From Kiritimatiellia bacterium (GTDB taxonomy: Bacteria > Verrucomicrobiota > Kiritimatiellia > RFP12 > UBA1067), in assembly GCA_017959645.1 (NCBI GenBank), contig JAGDAE010000086.1, forward strand, positions 1 through 5,715: 5,715 nucleotides of DNA, in the 5' to 3' direction. The position numbers and the translations under genes are program-made. The notes beneath the pieces were generated by a model, which saw only the letters and a program-made list of their open reading frames with translations, made no database searches and had not been told where the DNA came from. Positions 1-5,325 of the stretch are shown in pieces. Position 1 is the stretch's first letter, and each line of letters starts with the position of its first letter.

Positions 1-109
1 CGCGATCTGCGCGCTGCTCCCGTTCTGAAGCCTTGCTTTCGGCCCGCTTTTTCGGGAAATCGGAGAAACGATGGACACGAGCCGTTGAAAATATGATAAA
101 ATACCAGAC
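1..109. other. Intergenic region, possibly the tail of an upstream gene
   Basis: No complete gene is visible. The frame starting at base 2 reads AICALLPF and stops at TGA 26-28; it could be the end of a + strand gene entering from the left, but eight residues identify nothing. Around 42-55 there is a weak CCCG/CGGG hairpin with a T-rich loop, too short to call a terminator. An AT-rich stretch at 88-105 contains TATGAT (92-97), a possible -10 box for the following open frame, without a convincing -35 partner. Confidence 0.3.
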
Positions 110-598
110 GTGAAAATGGAAATGATAGATTTCCAAATAACCGATGCGGATATCGACGATCTGTTCGCGCTCGTCAAGCGCGGCGAATCGTCGTTCATAA
201 ACGAACCGCACATCGGAAATGCGCCGCAGAAACTTTGTTTCGGAGGGGAGCCGCGAGCGGAGCGACGCGCCCGAAGGGCCCGCAAGGGGCCGCGCGGCAA
301 CCCGGTCGTTTCGTCGACCGGCACATCGTACTTCAACGACATTCTCGGTACGGCGGTCGGAGCGAAGACCGGCAAGAAGTACTCAGCCGCAGCCCTGACT
401 GCCTTTGGAGAAGGTGATAATTCCAACTCATTCTTCACAGGCAAGCCCTATGTAGAAGGGCTTGGATATGCCTTCCTCATGCGCAACTACCGCGCCAGTC
501 TAGCCAAATGGCAAACCGCAGACCCAATAGGCTATCCGGATGGGTGGAATCAGTTTTTGTGCATTACGACAAAAGGCGCCCACACAATTGACGATTAA
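110..598 (+). pseudogene. RHS-repeat core remnant (mosaic, no toxin tip)
   Basis: This 162-codon frame opens with GTG at 110. The second half is the end of an RHS repeat-associated core: STGTSYFNDILGT, then a FFTGKPYVEGLGYAFLMRNYR block, then LAKWQTADPIGYPDGWNQF, the hallmark that closes the RHS shell before the variable C-terminal domain. Intact RHS proteins exceed a thousand residues, export or encapsulate a toxin tip and act in contact-dependent competition. Here most of the shell is missing and the frame ends at TIDD, where a toxin would begin. The first 45 or so residues (MKMEMIDFQITDADIDDLF...) do not look like RHS and I do not recognise them. Between the parts lies a very basic run (RAERRARRARKGPRG) encoded by a palindromic GC-rich insert. 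Codons up to about 380 are GC-ending, later ones are more AT-tolerant, as if two copies had been joined. There is no clear Shine-Dalgarno sequence. It is probably a non-functional relic; it could instead be a silent cassette for recombination with a full RHS gene. Confidence 0.7.
250..298. repeat. GC-rich palindromic (REP-like) insert
   Basis: The outer arms GCCGCG (250-255) and CGCGGC (293-298) are exact reverse complements. Inside are two competing small hairpins, GCCC-GAA-GGGC (269-279) and GGCCC-GCAAG-GGGCC (277-291). Nested GC palindromes of this size resemble REP/BIME-type intergenic repeats. It sits in frame inside the RHS remnant and gives an arginine-rich peptide unlike RHS protein. 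Only one copy is in the window, so its repeat status is an inference. Confidence 0.4.
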
Positions 599-684
599 GC
601 GGATATCCGGTTGCGTTTCTACTATGATGCGCGGTTTTCCATTTGTCGCCGGGCAGCAGGGGCGAGTGTCACTTCCGTAAATTC

Positions 685-698
685 CTGGAATATCCCCA
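685..698 (+). repeat. Left terminal inverted repeat of the IS remnant
   Basis: CTGGAATATCCCCA matches the reverse complement of 1189-1202 at all 14 positions. The match breaks immediately outside (C684 against T1203), which fixes the boundary. Confidence 0.85.
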
Positions 699-719
699 GT
701 TTTTGACCCCTAAAACTGG
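696..719 (+). repeat. Subterminal hairpin in the left IS end
   Basis: CCAGTTTT (696-703) and AAAACTGG (712-719) are perfect reverse complements separated by 8 bases. The hairpin shares three bases with the left terminal repeat. In insertion sequences such subterminal structures can block transcription entering from outside or form part of the transposase-binding end; which applies here is unknown. Confidence 0.55.
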
Positions 720-795
720 CATCACCCTTGATTCTGTTGGGTGGGGTGCGTTTTTGGAAGTGAAATAAGTGAAATGCCGGTTCCTCTTGTTGGGT

Positions 796-810
796 GTGGT
801 ATAATACCAC
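796..810 (+). promoter_or_regulatory. Extended -10 promoter inside a perfect palindrome (IS promoter)
   Basis: TGGTATAAT (797-805) is a consensus extended -10 box. It lies in the inverted repeat GTGGTA-TAA-TACCAC (796-810). No good -35 hexamer is seen 16-18 bases upstream, which an extended -10 can tolerate. It is placed to transcribe the transposase fragment and was presumably the native promoter of the complete element. The palindrome could be bound by a repressor. Confidence 0.5.
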
Positions 811-825
811 GTAGCTGAAAAGCCG

Positions 826-1185
826 ATGATGCTGCTGACGACTCTGAACGCCGTGCGCACGAGAAAGGTGCTGTGGGAAGTCGTGCAGGGCTACATCACG
901 AGATGGTGCGTCGAGGACACGATACGGTTCATAAAGCAGGCATACAGGCTCGAGCATATGCGGCTTCTCGACTACCAGCGGCTGAAGAACATGGCCTCGC
1001 TTGTTGTTGCGGTCGCCTACTTCGCTGCGGCGTGGCTCGGGAAAAAGGTGAAGCTGGATGCGCTCGCCAAACATGTAGCCAAGGTCTCGCGCAAGATGTT
1101 TGAAGTGCCCGAGTTTTTCTATTATGCAATAGCTGACGGTCTCAGAACGCGCAAGGCTCTCCGAGGGCTCGGTAGCGTTTTGTAA
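826..1185 (+). pseudogene. IS4-family transposase, C-terminal fragment
   Basis: This is the end of a DDE transposase that in complete form cuts and rejoins the ends of its own element. The 119 codons contain the IS4 signature with exact spacing Y-(2)-R-(3)-E-(6)-K: Y23, R26, E30 and K37 in YITRWCVEDTIRFIK. E30 is the third catalytic acidic residue. The following RLEHMRLLDYQRLKNMASLV and hydrophobic AYFAAAWLG segment are typical of the C-terminal region. Family resemblance seems to begin near E817-P (EKPMMLLTT), but an in-frame TAA at 802-804 closes the frame upstream, so the N-terminal part with both catalytic aspartates is missing. No Shine-Dalgarno precedes ATG 826. The product, if made, cannot catalyse transposition. 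Confidence 0.85.
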
Positions 1186-1188
1186 AGG

Positions 1189-1202
1189 TGGGGATATTCC
1201 AG
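1189..1202 (-). repeat. Right terminal inverted repeat of the IS remnant
   Basis: TGGGGATATTCCAG is the exact reverse complement of 685-698. It starts four bases after the transposase stop codon and ends 12 bases before the -35 box of the sugar operon. Confidence 0.85.
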
Positions 1203-1214
1203 TGCGGGCGGCGG

Positions 1215-1244
1215 TTGACGGCCGGGCGGTAGATTTGATACAAT
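1215..1244 (+). promoter_or_regulatory. Sigma-70-type promoter of the sugar operon
   Basis: TTGACG (1215-1220) and TACAAT (1239-1244) are separated by 18 bases, each one mismatch from consensus except for the last -35 base. Transcription would start near 1251, leaving a leader of about 37 bases. An imperfect dyad TTGATA...TGTCAA (1235-1252) overlaps the -10 box and could be an operator, though it is short. No long leader or riboswitch fits in the space. Confidence 0.65.
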
Positions 1245-1273
1245 ACTGTCAATCGAACAAGGCGTGCATCGCC

Positions 1274-1282
1274 GAGGAAAGG
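1274..1282 (+). promoter_or_regulatory. Ribosome binding site of the isomerase gene
   Basis: GAGGAAAGG ends 5 bases before ATG 1288; its AGGA core ends 9 bases before it. This decides for ATG 1288 over the in-frame GTG at 1264, which lies before the site and has no Shine-Dalgarno of its own. Confidence 0.7.
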
Positions 1283-1287
1283 AAAAC

Positions 1288-2685
1288 ATGAAAAAGACGA
1301 CATTCGCACTTTGCTTCTGCAATCGCGGCTTCATGCCGGGCGAGCTGATCATCGGCGCGCGCAAAGACATGGCCAAGGCCGTGAAGGCGGCGGGCTACGA
1401 CTACATAATGATGGACGAGAAGGCGACGCGCTTCGGCGGCGTCGAGACCCGCGACGAGGGGCGGCTCTACGCGAAGTGGCTCGCCGAGCACAAGGGCGAA
1501 TACGACGGCGTGATTTTCTCGATGCCGATCTTCGCGGACGAGAACGGCGCGTTCGAGGCGCTGCGCGACTGCGGAACGCCGATTCTCCTGCAGGCCTATC
1601 CCGACAAGATCGGCAAGATGGGCTTCGCCACCCGCCGCGACGCGTACTGCGGAAAGTTCTCGGTGACCGACGTGTTCACCCAGTGCAAGCTGCCGTTCAC
1701 GGTGCTCAAGCCCCACGTCGTCGACCCGCTCTCGAAGAAGTTCAGGGAGAATCTCGACGATTTCGCGGCGGTCTGCCGCGTGGTCGGGGGAATGAAGCGC
1801 TTCACGATCGGCTGCATCGGCGCGCGCACGACCGCGTTCAAGACGACGCGCTTCGACGAAATCGCGCTGCAGAAGTATGACATAACCGTCGAGAGCTTCG
1901 ACCTTTCCGAGCTGGTCTGGAAGGTCCAGAACCGCAAGCTCGACAAGGCGGTGAAGGACAAGATCGCCTTTCTCAAGGGCTACACCAACTGTTCGAAGGT
2001 GCCGGCCGACCGCATGGAGACTCTCGCGAAGATCTCGTGCGTCATCGACGACTACATCGCCGAATACCATCTCGACGCGATCTCGCTGCGCTGCTGGAAC
2101 GAGATGGAGACGATACTGCGCGTATGCCCCTGCGTGCTACTCTCGGAGCTCAACAACCGCGGAATCGCCGCGTCGTGCGAGATCGACCTTTGCAGCGCGA
2201 TCACGATGAGGGCGATGATGCTCGCCTCCGGGCAGGCGGCGTGCGTGCTTGACTGGAACAACAACTACGGCGACGACGAGAACAAGGTCGTGCTATTCCA
2301 TTGCGGCCCGGTCGCGCAGTCGCTGATGGCCGGCAAGGGGCACGTGACCGAGCACAAGATGTTCGCGAAGGGCGACCCCGGCTCGGGCTGGGGCTCGAAC
2401 GAGGGCAGGATACGTCCGTTCAAGATGACGTATTCGAACTGCCAGACCAAGGACGGCAAGCTTGTCGTCTACGTCGACGAGGGCGAGATCACGAAGGACA
2501 AGATCGAGAACGGCTATTTCGGATGCGCCGGCGTCGCGAAGATCGGCGATCTGCAGAACAAGCTGATCAAGCTCGCGCGCGGCGGCTTCAAGCACCATAC
2601 CTCGATCGCGCCCGGCCACATGAAGGCGGTTCTCGAAGAGGCGTTCAAGACCTATCTCGGCTACGAAGTCGTGGAGATAGGCTGA
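1288..2685 (+). CDS. L-fucose/L-arabinose isomerase-family protein (COG2407 type)
   Basis: The 465-residue protein is likely a cytoplasmic, metal-dependent aldose-ketose isomerase. The start (FALCFCNRGFMPGELI) matches the family's opening strand of the form xxFGNRGFFPxxLI. The C-terminal half carries SCEIDLCSA (E298), VLDWNNN (D322) and LFHCG (H338). E298 and D322 are 24 residues apart, as are metal ligands E337 and D361 of E. coli FucI. A late FKHHTSIAPGH segment (H436/H437) probably supplies the third ligand. It is shorter than FucI (about 590 residues), as COG2407 members usually are. The kinase and mutarotase genes that follow support a role in sugar catabolism. The substrate is not determined: L-fucose, D-arabinose or another sugar is possible. 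The protein is unusually rich in cysteine (18 of 465), compatible with an anaerobic cytoplasm. The stop overlaps the kinase start by one base (TGATG). Confidence 0.85.
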   Translation: MKKTTFALCFCNRGFMPGELIIGARKDMAKAVKAAGYDYIMMDEKATRFGGVETRDEGRLYAKWLAEHKGEYDGVIFSMPIFADENGAFEALRDCGTPILLQAYPDKIGKMGFATRRDAYCGKFSVTDVFTQCKLPFTVLKPHVVDPLSKKFRENLDDFAAVCRVVGGMKRFTIGCIGARTTAFKTTRFDEIALQKYDITVESFDLSELVWKVQNRKLDKAVKDKIAFLKGYTNCSKVPADRMETLAKISCVIDDYIAEYHLDAISLRCWNEMETILRVCPCVLLSELNNRGIAASCEIDLCSAITMRAMMLASGQAACVLDWNNNYGDDENKVVLFHCGPVAQSLMAGKGHVTEHKMFAKGDPGSGWGSNEGRIRPFKMTYSNCQTKDGKLVVYVDEGEITKDKIENGYFGCAGVAKIGDLQNKLIKLARGGFKHHTSIAPGHMKAVLEEAFKTYLGYEVVEIG

Positions 2686-4106
2686 TGCGCCTCGTAGCCG
2701 GGCTCGACGTCGGCACGACGGGGTGCAAGGTCACGGTGTTCACGACCGCGGGCGAGCGTCTCGGCCGCGAATACCGCGACTATCCGGTGAAGCGCGCGGC
2801 CGATTCGCAGGAGGTCGACGCTTCGGCGCTGGCCGAATCGGTCCTCGACTGCGTGAAGTCGGCGGCCGCGAGGTTCGGCAAGATCGAGGCGATGGGGGTC
2901 GCGAGCTTCGGCGAGGCGTTCGTGCTCGTCGACGCCGCCGGCAAGCCCCTGCGCCCGATCATACTGTGCACCGATCCGCGCGGGGCGCGGGAATGCGCGG
3001 AACTTTCGTCCAGACTCGGGGCGGAAAAGATCGCCGCCGCCTCCGGGGTGAAGCCGCATTCGATGTATTCGCTGCCGAAGCTGCTCTGGATAAAGGCGCA
3101 CGAGCCGGAGACGTTCGCGAAGGCGAAGTACGCGATGCTGGTCGAAGACTACGTGATCTGGCTCCTGACGGGCGAGCGGGTGATCGACTATTCGCTCGCG
3201 ACCCGCACGATGGCGTTCGACATACGCTCGCTCGCGTGGAGCGAAGAGATATTCTCGGCGGCGGGCGTCGACAGCGCGATGTTTTCGCGGCCGGTGCCGG
3301 TGGGCACGGTCGCGGGGGAGACGGCGGACGGCATAAAGATCGTCGCCGCCGGCCACGACCAGGTGGCGGCCGCCATCGGCGCGGGCGCGTTCGAGCCGGG
3401 AACCGCGGTCGACGGGGCCGGAACGGTCGAGTGCATAACGCCAGTCTACGCCGAGGTGCCGTCGGGAACGCTCTTTCAGGAGAACAACTACTGCGTCGTG
3501 CCGTATTTCGGCAACTACGTCGCCTACGCATATTCATACACCGGCGGCGCGCTGCTGCAGTGGTGCGCCGGGAAACTGCTCGGCAGGGACCACAAAGACC
3601 TGCAATCCGGCGAGAGGAAGGGGCCTACCGGAATTCTCGTGCTGCCGCATTTCGCCGGGGCGGCGACGCCGTACATGGACACCGGCTCGAAAGGCGCGAT
3701 CGTCGGGCTGACGCTCGCGACGGGCCCGGAAGACGTCTACGTCGCGTGCATGGAGGGCGTCGCCTACGAGATGAGGGTCAACATGGAGTATCTCGCCGCG
3801 TCGGGGGTCCGCTTCGGCCGGCTGGTCGCGACCGGCGGCGGCGCGAAATCTCCGCTCTGGATGCAGATCAAGGCCGACGTTCTCGCGGTGCCGATCGACA
3901 CGCTCGAGACCGAAGACGCGGGCACGGTCGGCAGCGCGATGCTCTGCTCGGTCGCGATCGGCGCATACGGCGGCCTTGAAGAGGCGAAAAGCGCGTTCGT
4001 GCGTGTGACCGGCTCGTACGCGCCGGACATGGCCAGGCACGCCGAATACGACAAAGTCTACCGCAGATTCGAAAAACTCTACAAGGCAGTGAGGCCGCTG
4101 ACATGA
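2685..4106 (+). CDS. FGGY-family carbohydrate kinase
   Basis: This 473-residue protein should phosphorylate a ketose (or other sugar) with ATP in the cytoplasm. The actin-like N-terminal domain begins with the phosphate loop GLDVGTTGCK (residues 6-15, D8). The substrate-side segment is SFGEAFVLVDAAGKPLRPIILCTDPRG (74-100). The catalytic base is D225 in AGHDQVAAAIGAG, equivalent to D233 of E. coli XylB. The C-terminal domain has the nucleotide-binding VATGGGAKSPLW (TGGGA 383-387) and EDAGTVGSA (410-418). Length is close to the usual 480-500, and it looks complete. ATG 2685 is in the TGATG overlap with the isomerase stop and has GGAG 8 bases upstream. The frame is open further back to 2301, but that part is only a shadow of the isomerase. 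The SFGEAF...TDPRG substrate loop differs from the GQMHG...WNDTR form of xylulokinase, so I give no gene symbol. The product is most likely the ketose made by the isomerase. Confidence 0.88.
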   Translation: MRLVAGLDVGTTGCKVTVFTTAGERLGREYRDYPVKRAADSQEVDASALAESVLDCVKSAAARFGKIEAMGVASFGEAFVLVDAAGKPLRPIILCTDPRGARECAELSSRLGAEKIAAASGVKPHSMYSLPKLLWIKAHEPETFAKAKYAMLVEDYVIWLLTGERVIDYSLATRTMAFDIRSLAWSEEIFSAAGVDSAMFSRPVPVGTVAGETADGIKIVAAGHDQVAAAIGAGAFEPGTAVDGAGTVECITPVYAEVPSGTLFQENNYCVVPYFGNYVAYAYSYTGGALLQWCAGKLLGRDHKDLQSGERKGPTGILVLPHFAGAATPYMDTGSKGAIVGLTLATGPEDVYVACMEGVAYEMRVNMEYLAASGVRFGRLVATGGGAKSPLWMQIKADVLAVPIDTLETEDAGTVGSAMLCSVAIGAYGGLEEAKSAFVRVTGSYAPDMARHAEYDKVYRRFEKLYKAVRPLT

Positions 4107-5002
4107 ACCCGAAACTAGGAAATTCCGCCCAGGCGTGCTCGGCGATACGTTCGCAGATAACCGACGGACGCGCCGCCGGCGCGCGACTGATACACGTCGC
4201 GAACGGAAAGCTCAACTTCATACTCTCCGAATCGAACGCGCTTGACATCCTCCGGCTCTGGCACGAGGGCACGAACGTCGGGTTCGTCTCGAAGGCCGGG
4301 CTTTTCGTTCCGCAGGAGGATTTTCTCCACAACTTTCCCGCGGGGATGATGTACACGTGCGGACTCGACGCCATCGGCGGGGTCGACGGACACTACCCGC
4401 ACGGGCGGCTCCACAAGACTCCCGCGCAGATCGTCGAGCTGAAAGCCGGCGAGAAGGGCGTGCGCATCGTGGCGGAGGTCAAGGACGCGGCACTGTTCGG
4501 ACCCAATCTCGTGCTCACGCGCACGCTCGAGACGGCGGCGGGATCCGGCGAGATTTCGGTAACCGACGTTCTCGAGAACCGCGCGTTCCGCGACGAGCGC
4601 TACTGCCTTCTCTACCACGTCAATCTCGGCTGGCCGTTCGTGGACGAGGGCGCGAAGATCGAAGGCGCGATCGTGAAAAGCGTGCCGCGCACGCCGTGGG
4701 CCGAAAAGCACAAGGCGACGATGCTCAAGGTCGAGAAACCGGCCGACAACTGGGAGGAGACGTGCTATTTCCTCGAGACGAAGGACGGCGCGCTCTCGCT
4801 CGTCAACCGCAAGCTCGGCAAACGCTTCACCGTCAAATCGAGCTTCAGAAAGTTCGTGGAATGGAAATCGCGCGCGAGCGGAGACTACGTGATCGGGCTC
4901 GAACCGTGCTCAAGCTGGCTCGACGGCAATCTCAGGTACTCGACGCTGAAGCCGGGCGCGAAGGCGACGAGCCGCGTCGTCCTCAAGGCCGAGAACATCT
5001 GA
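4103..5002 (+). CDS. DUF4432 aldose-1-epimerase-like protein
   Basis: This 299-residue protein resembles the DUF4432 branch of the galactose mutarotase superfamily, whose members are thought to interconvert sugar anomers in the cytoplasm. The family pattern CGLDAIGG...HGRLHKTPAQ is present (residues about 86-109), followed by a beta-rich body with DVLENRAFRDERYCLLYHVNLGWP and a late VIGLEPCSSW. By analogy with galactose mutarotase, H100 (or H104) and H172 are candidate acid/substrate-binding histidines and E267 the catalytic base. No signal peptide is seen. ATG overlaps the kinase stop as ATGA (4 bases) and GAGG lies 8 bases upstream, so translation is probably coupled. It is the last gene of the operon. 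A mutarotase would supply the anomer that the isomerase uses. Biochemical proof for DUF4432 proteins is thin, so the activity is inferred. Confidence 0.8.
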   Translation: MNPKLGNSAQACSAIRSQITDGRAAGARLIHVANGKLNFILSESNALDILRLWHEGTNVGFVSKAGLFVPQEDFLHNFPAGMMYTCGLDAIGGVDGHYPHGRLHKTPAQIVELKAGEKGVRIVAEVKDAALFGPNLVLTRTLETAAGSGEISVTDVLENRAFRDERYCLLYHVNLGWPFVDEGAKIEGAIVKSVPRTPWAEKHKATMLKVEKPADNWEETCYFLETKDGALSLVNRKLGKRFTVKSSFRKFVEWKSRASGDYVIGLEPCSSWLDGNLRYSTLKPGAKATSRVVLKAENI

Positions 5003-5086
5003 ACCGCGCGTTTCCGGGCTAACCCGGTCGGCGGAAAGGCAACGGGCCGGATGCGGTTTCGCGAAGGGGCGATGCTTTCGGTCTCG

Positions 5087-5113
5087 TTGATCTGATGCCC
5101 GAGAGTTTATAAT
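5087..5113 (+). promoter_or_regulatory. Possible upstream promoter
   Basis: TTGATC (5087-5092) and a consensus TATAAT (5108-5113) are 15 bases apart, two shorter than ideal. Transcription would begin about 5120, inside the first arm of the inverted repeat at 5117-5148. It may be a second, weaker promoter for the glycine-rich gene. Confidence 0.4.
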
Positions 5114-5116
5114 CAT

Positions 5117-5148
5117 GGCTGGGACTTCTGAGGCCCGTCATCCCAGCC
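5117..5148. repeat. Perfect 8-bp inverted repeat in the intergenic region
   Basis: GGCTGGGA (5117-5124) and TCCCAGCC (5141-5148) are exact reverse complements with 16 bases between, extendable by a T-G and an A-T pair. No T-run follows, so it is not a standard intrinsic terminator. It follows the TATAAT at 5108 and could be an operator, a 5' stem-loop or a terminator of another type for the sugar operon. Confidence 0.5.
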
Positions 5149-5168
5149 GTTCCGTTCCGTAAGCGGCG

Positions 5169-5184
5169 CCACTTGCGCGAGTGG
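5169..5184. promoter_or_regulatory. Near-palindrome over the -35 box, candidate operator
   Basis: CCACTTGCGCGAGTGG is a 16-bp dyad with a single mismatched pair (T5174 against G5179). It fully contains the -35 hexamer TTGCGC (5173-5178). A dimeric regulator bound here would cover the -35 box and block or alter polymerase binding. No regulator gene is in the window. Confidence 0.45.
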
Positions 5185-5201
5185 TGACACTTTGGTATAA
5201 T
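5173..5201 (+). promoter_or_regulatory. Strong sigma-70-type promoter, extended -10
   Basis: TTGCGC (5173-5178), a 17-base spacer and consensus TATAAT (5196-5201), preceded by TG one base upstream (TGGTATAAT), form the best promoter in the window. The start of transcription is expected at about 5208-5210. It serves the small ORF at 5217 and the glycine-rich gene at 5326. Confidence 0.7.
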
Positions 5202-5216
5202 GTCCTTTGAAATTCA

Positions 5217-5303
5217 ATGACGGAACGTTCTCGTGCCATGCCGAAAGCCATGCTTGCCGCACTTCCCGCAGCGGCGAGATGGATGTTTGCCGTGGCCGGA
5301 TGA
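5217..5303 (+). CDS. Small ORF (28 codons), possible leader peptide
   Basis: ATG 5217 to TGA 5301-5303 encodes MTERSRAMPKAMLAALPAAA and then RWMFAVAG: a short basic start and a mostly hydrophobic alanine-rich body. I do not recognise it. It begins only about 7-9 bases after the predicted transcription start and has no Shine-Dalgarno, so it would be translated almost leaderless. Its last third of coding sequence contains a stem-loop, and TTTTTT follows inside and after the stop (5304-5309). It ends 22 bases before the next start codon. It may be a regulatory leader peptide, or chance. Confidence 0.3.
   Translation: MTERSRAMPKAMLAALPAAARWMFAVAG
5253..5278 (+). promoter_or_regulatory. Stem-loop in the leader of the glycine-rich gene
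   Basis: CTTGCCGC (5253-5260) pairs with GCGGCGAG (5271-5278) over 8 bp, including one G-U pair, around a 10-base loop. It lies in the transcribed leader and within the small ORF. The T-run comes 26 bases later, too far for an ordinary intrinsic terminator, so its role as an attenuator or mRNA stabiliser is open. Confidence 0.4.
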
Positions 5304-5310
5304 TTTTTTC

Positions 5311-5315
5311 AGGAG
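5311..5315 (+). promoter_or_regulatory. Ribosome binding site of the glycine-rich gene
   Basis: AGGAG lies 10 bases before ATG 5326 and just after a run of six Ts. It supports ATG 5326, whose product begins with a signal peptide. Confidence 0.65.
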
Positions 5316-5325
5316 CAGAAAGACA

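Larger units (their letters stand above)
685..1202 (+). mobile_element. Internally deleted IS4-family element with both terminal repeats
   Basis: A perfect 14-bp inverted repeat bounds this 518-bp unit: CTGGAATATCCCCA at 685-698 and its reverse complement at 1189-1202. It encloses the C-terminal third of an IS4-type transposase that stops just before the right repeat. Complete elements of this kind carry a transposase of roughly 400 codons, so about two thirds of the gene, including the first two catalytic aspartates, has been lost while the ends remain. The element could be mobilised only by a transposase supplied from elsewhere. The flanks (TAAATTC left, TGCGGGC right) show no target-site duplication, which fits an old insertion or one altered by recombination. 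Confidence 0.8.

Noticed and set aside
42..55. Terminator-like hairpin CCCG-...-CGGG
   Set aside because: The stem is only 4 bp and the Ts lie in the loop rather than after the stem.
622..1074. Minus-strand frame of 150 codons across the IS remnant
   Set aside because: It runs antisense to the transposase fragment and its product has no recognisable domain.
1264..1287. GTG 1264 as an N-terminal extension of the isomerase
   Set aside because: The Shine-Dalgarno GAGGAAAGG at 1274-1282 lies inside this extension and fits ATG 1288, and the family homology starts right there.
1249..2070. Long open frame on the minus strand opposite the isomerase gene (273 codons)
   Set aside because: It mirrors GC-biased codons of the isomerase, gives a low-complexity Arg/Ala/Val/Leu-rich product with no recognisable motifs, and has no promoter or Shine-Dalgarno of its own.
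2301..2684. Open frame extending the kinase upstream
   Set aside because: It overlaps the well-supported isomerase in another frame and is arginine-rich. The kinase P-loop starts at residue 6 after ATG 2685, the normal position.
2661..3356. Long minus-strand frame opposite the kinase gene (231 codons)
   Set aside because: Its composition is that of an antisense shadow in GC-rich DNA; the + strand kinase has all family motifs.
5011..5080. Possible intrinsic terminator after the sugar operon
   Set aside because: Small hairpins exist (CCGGG-CTAA-CCCGG at 5014-5027 and CGAAGG...CTTTCG at 5062-5080), but neither is followed by a T-run.
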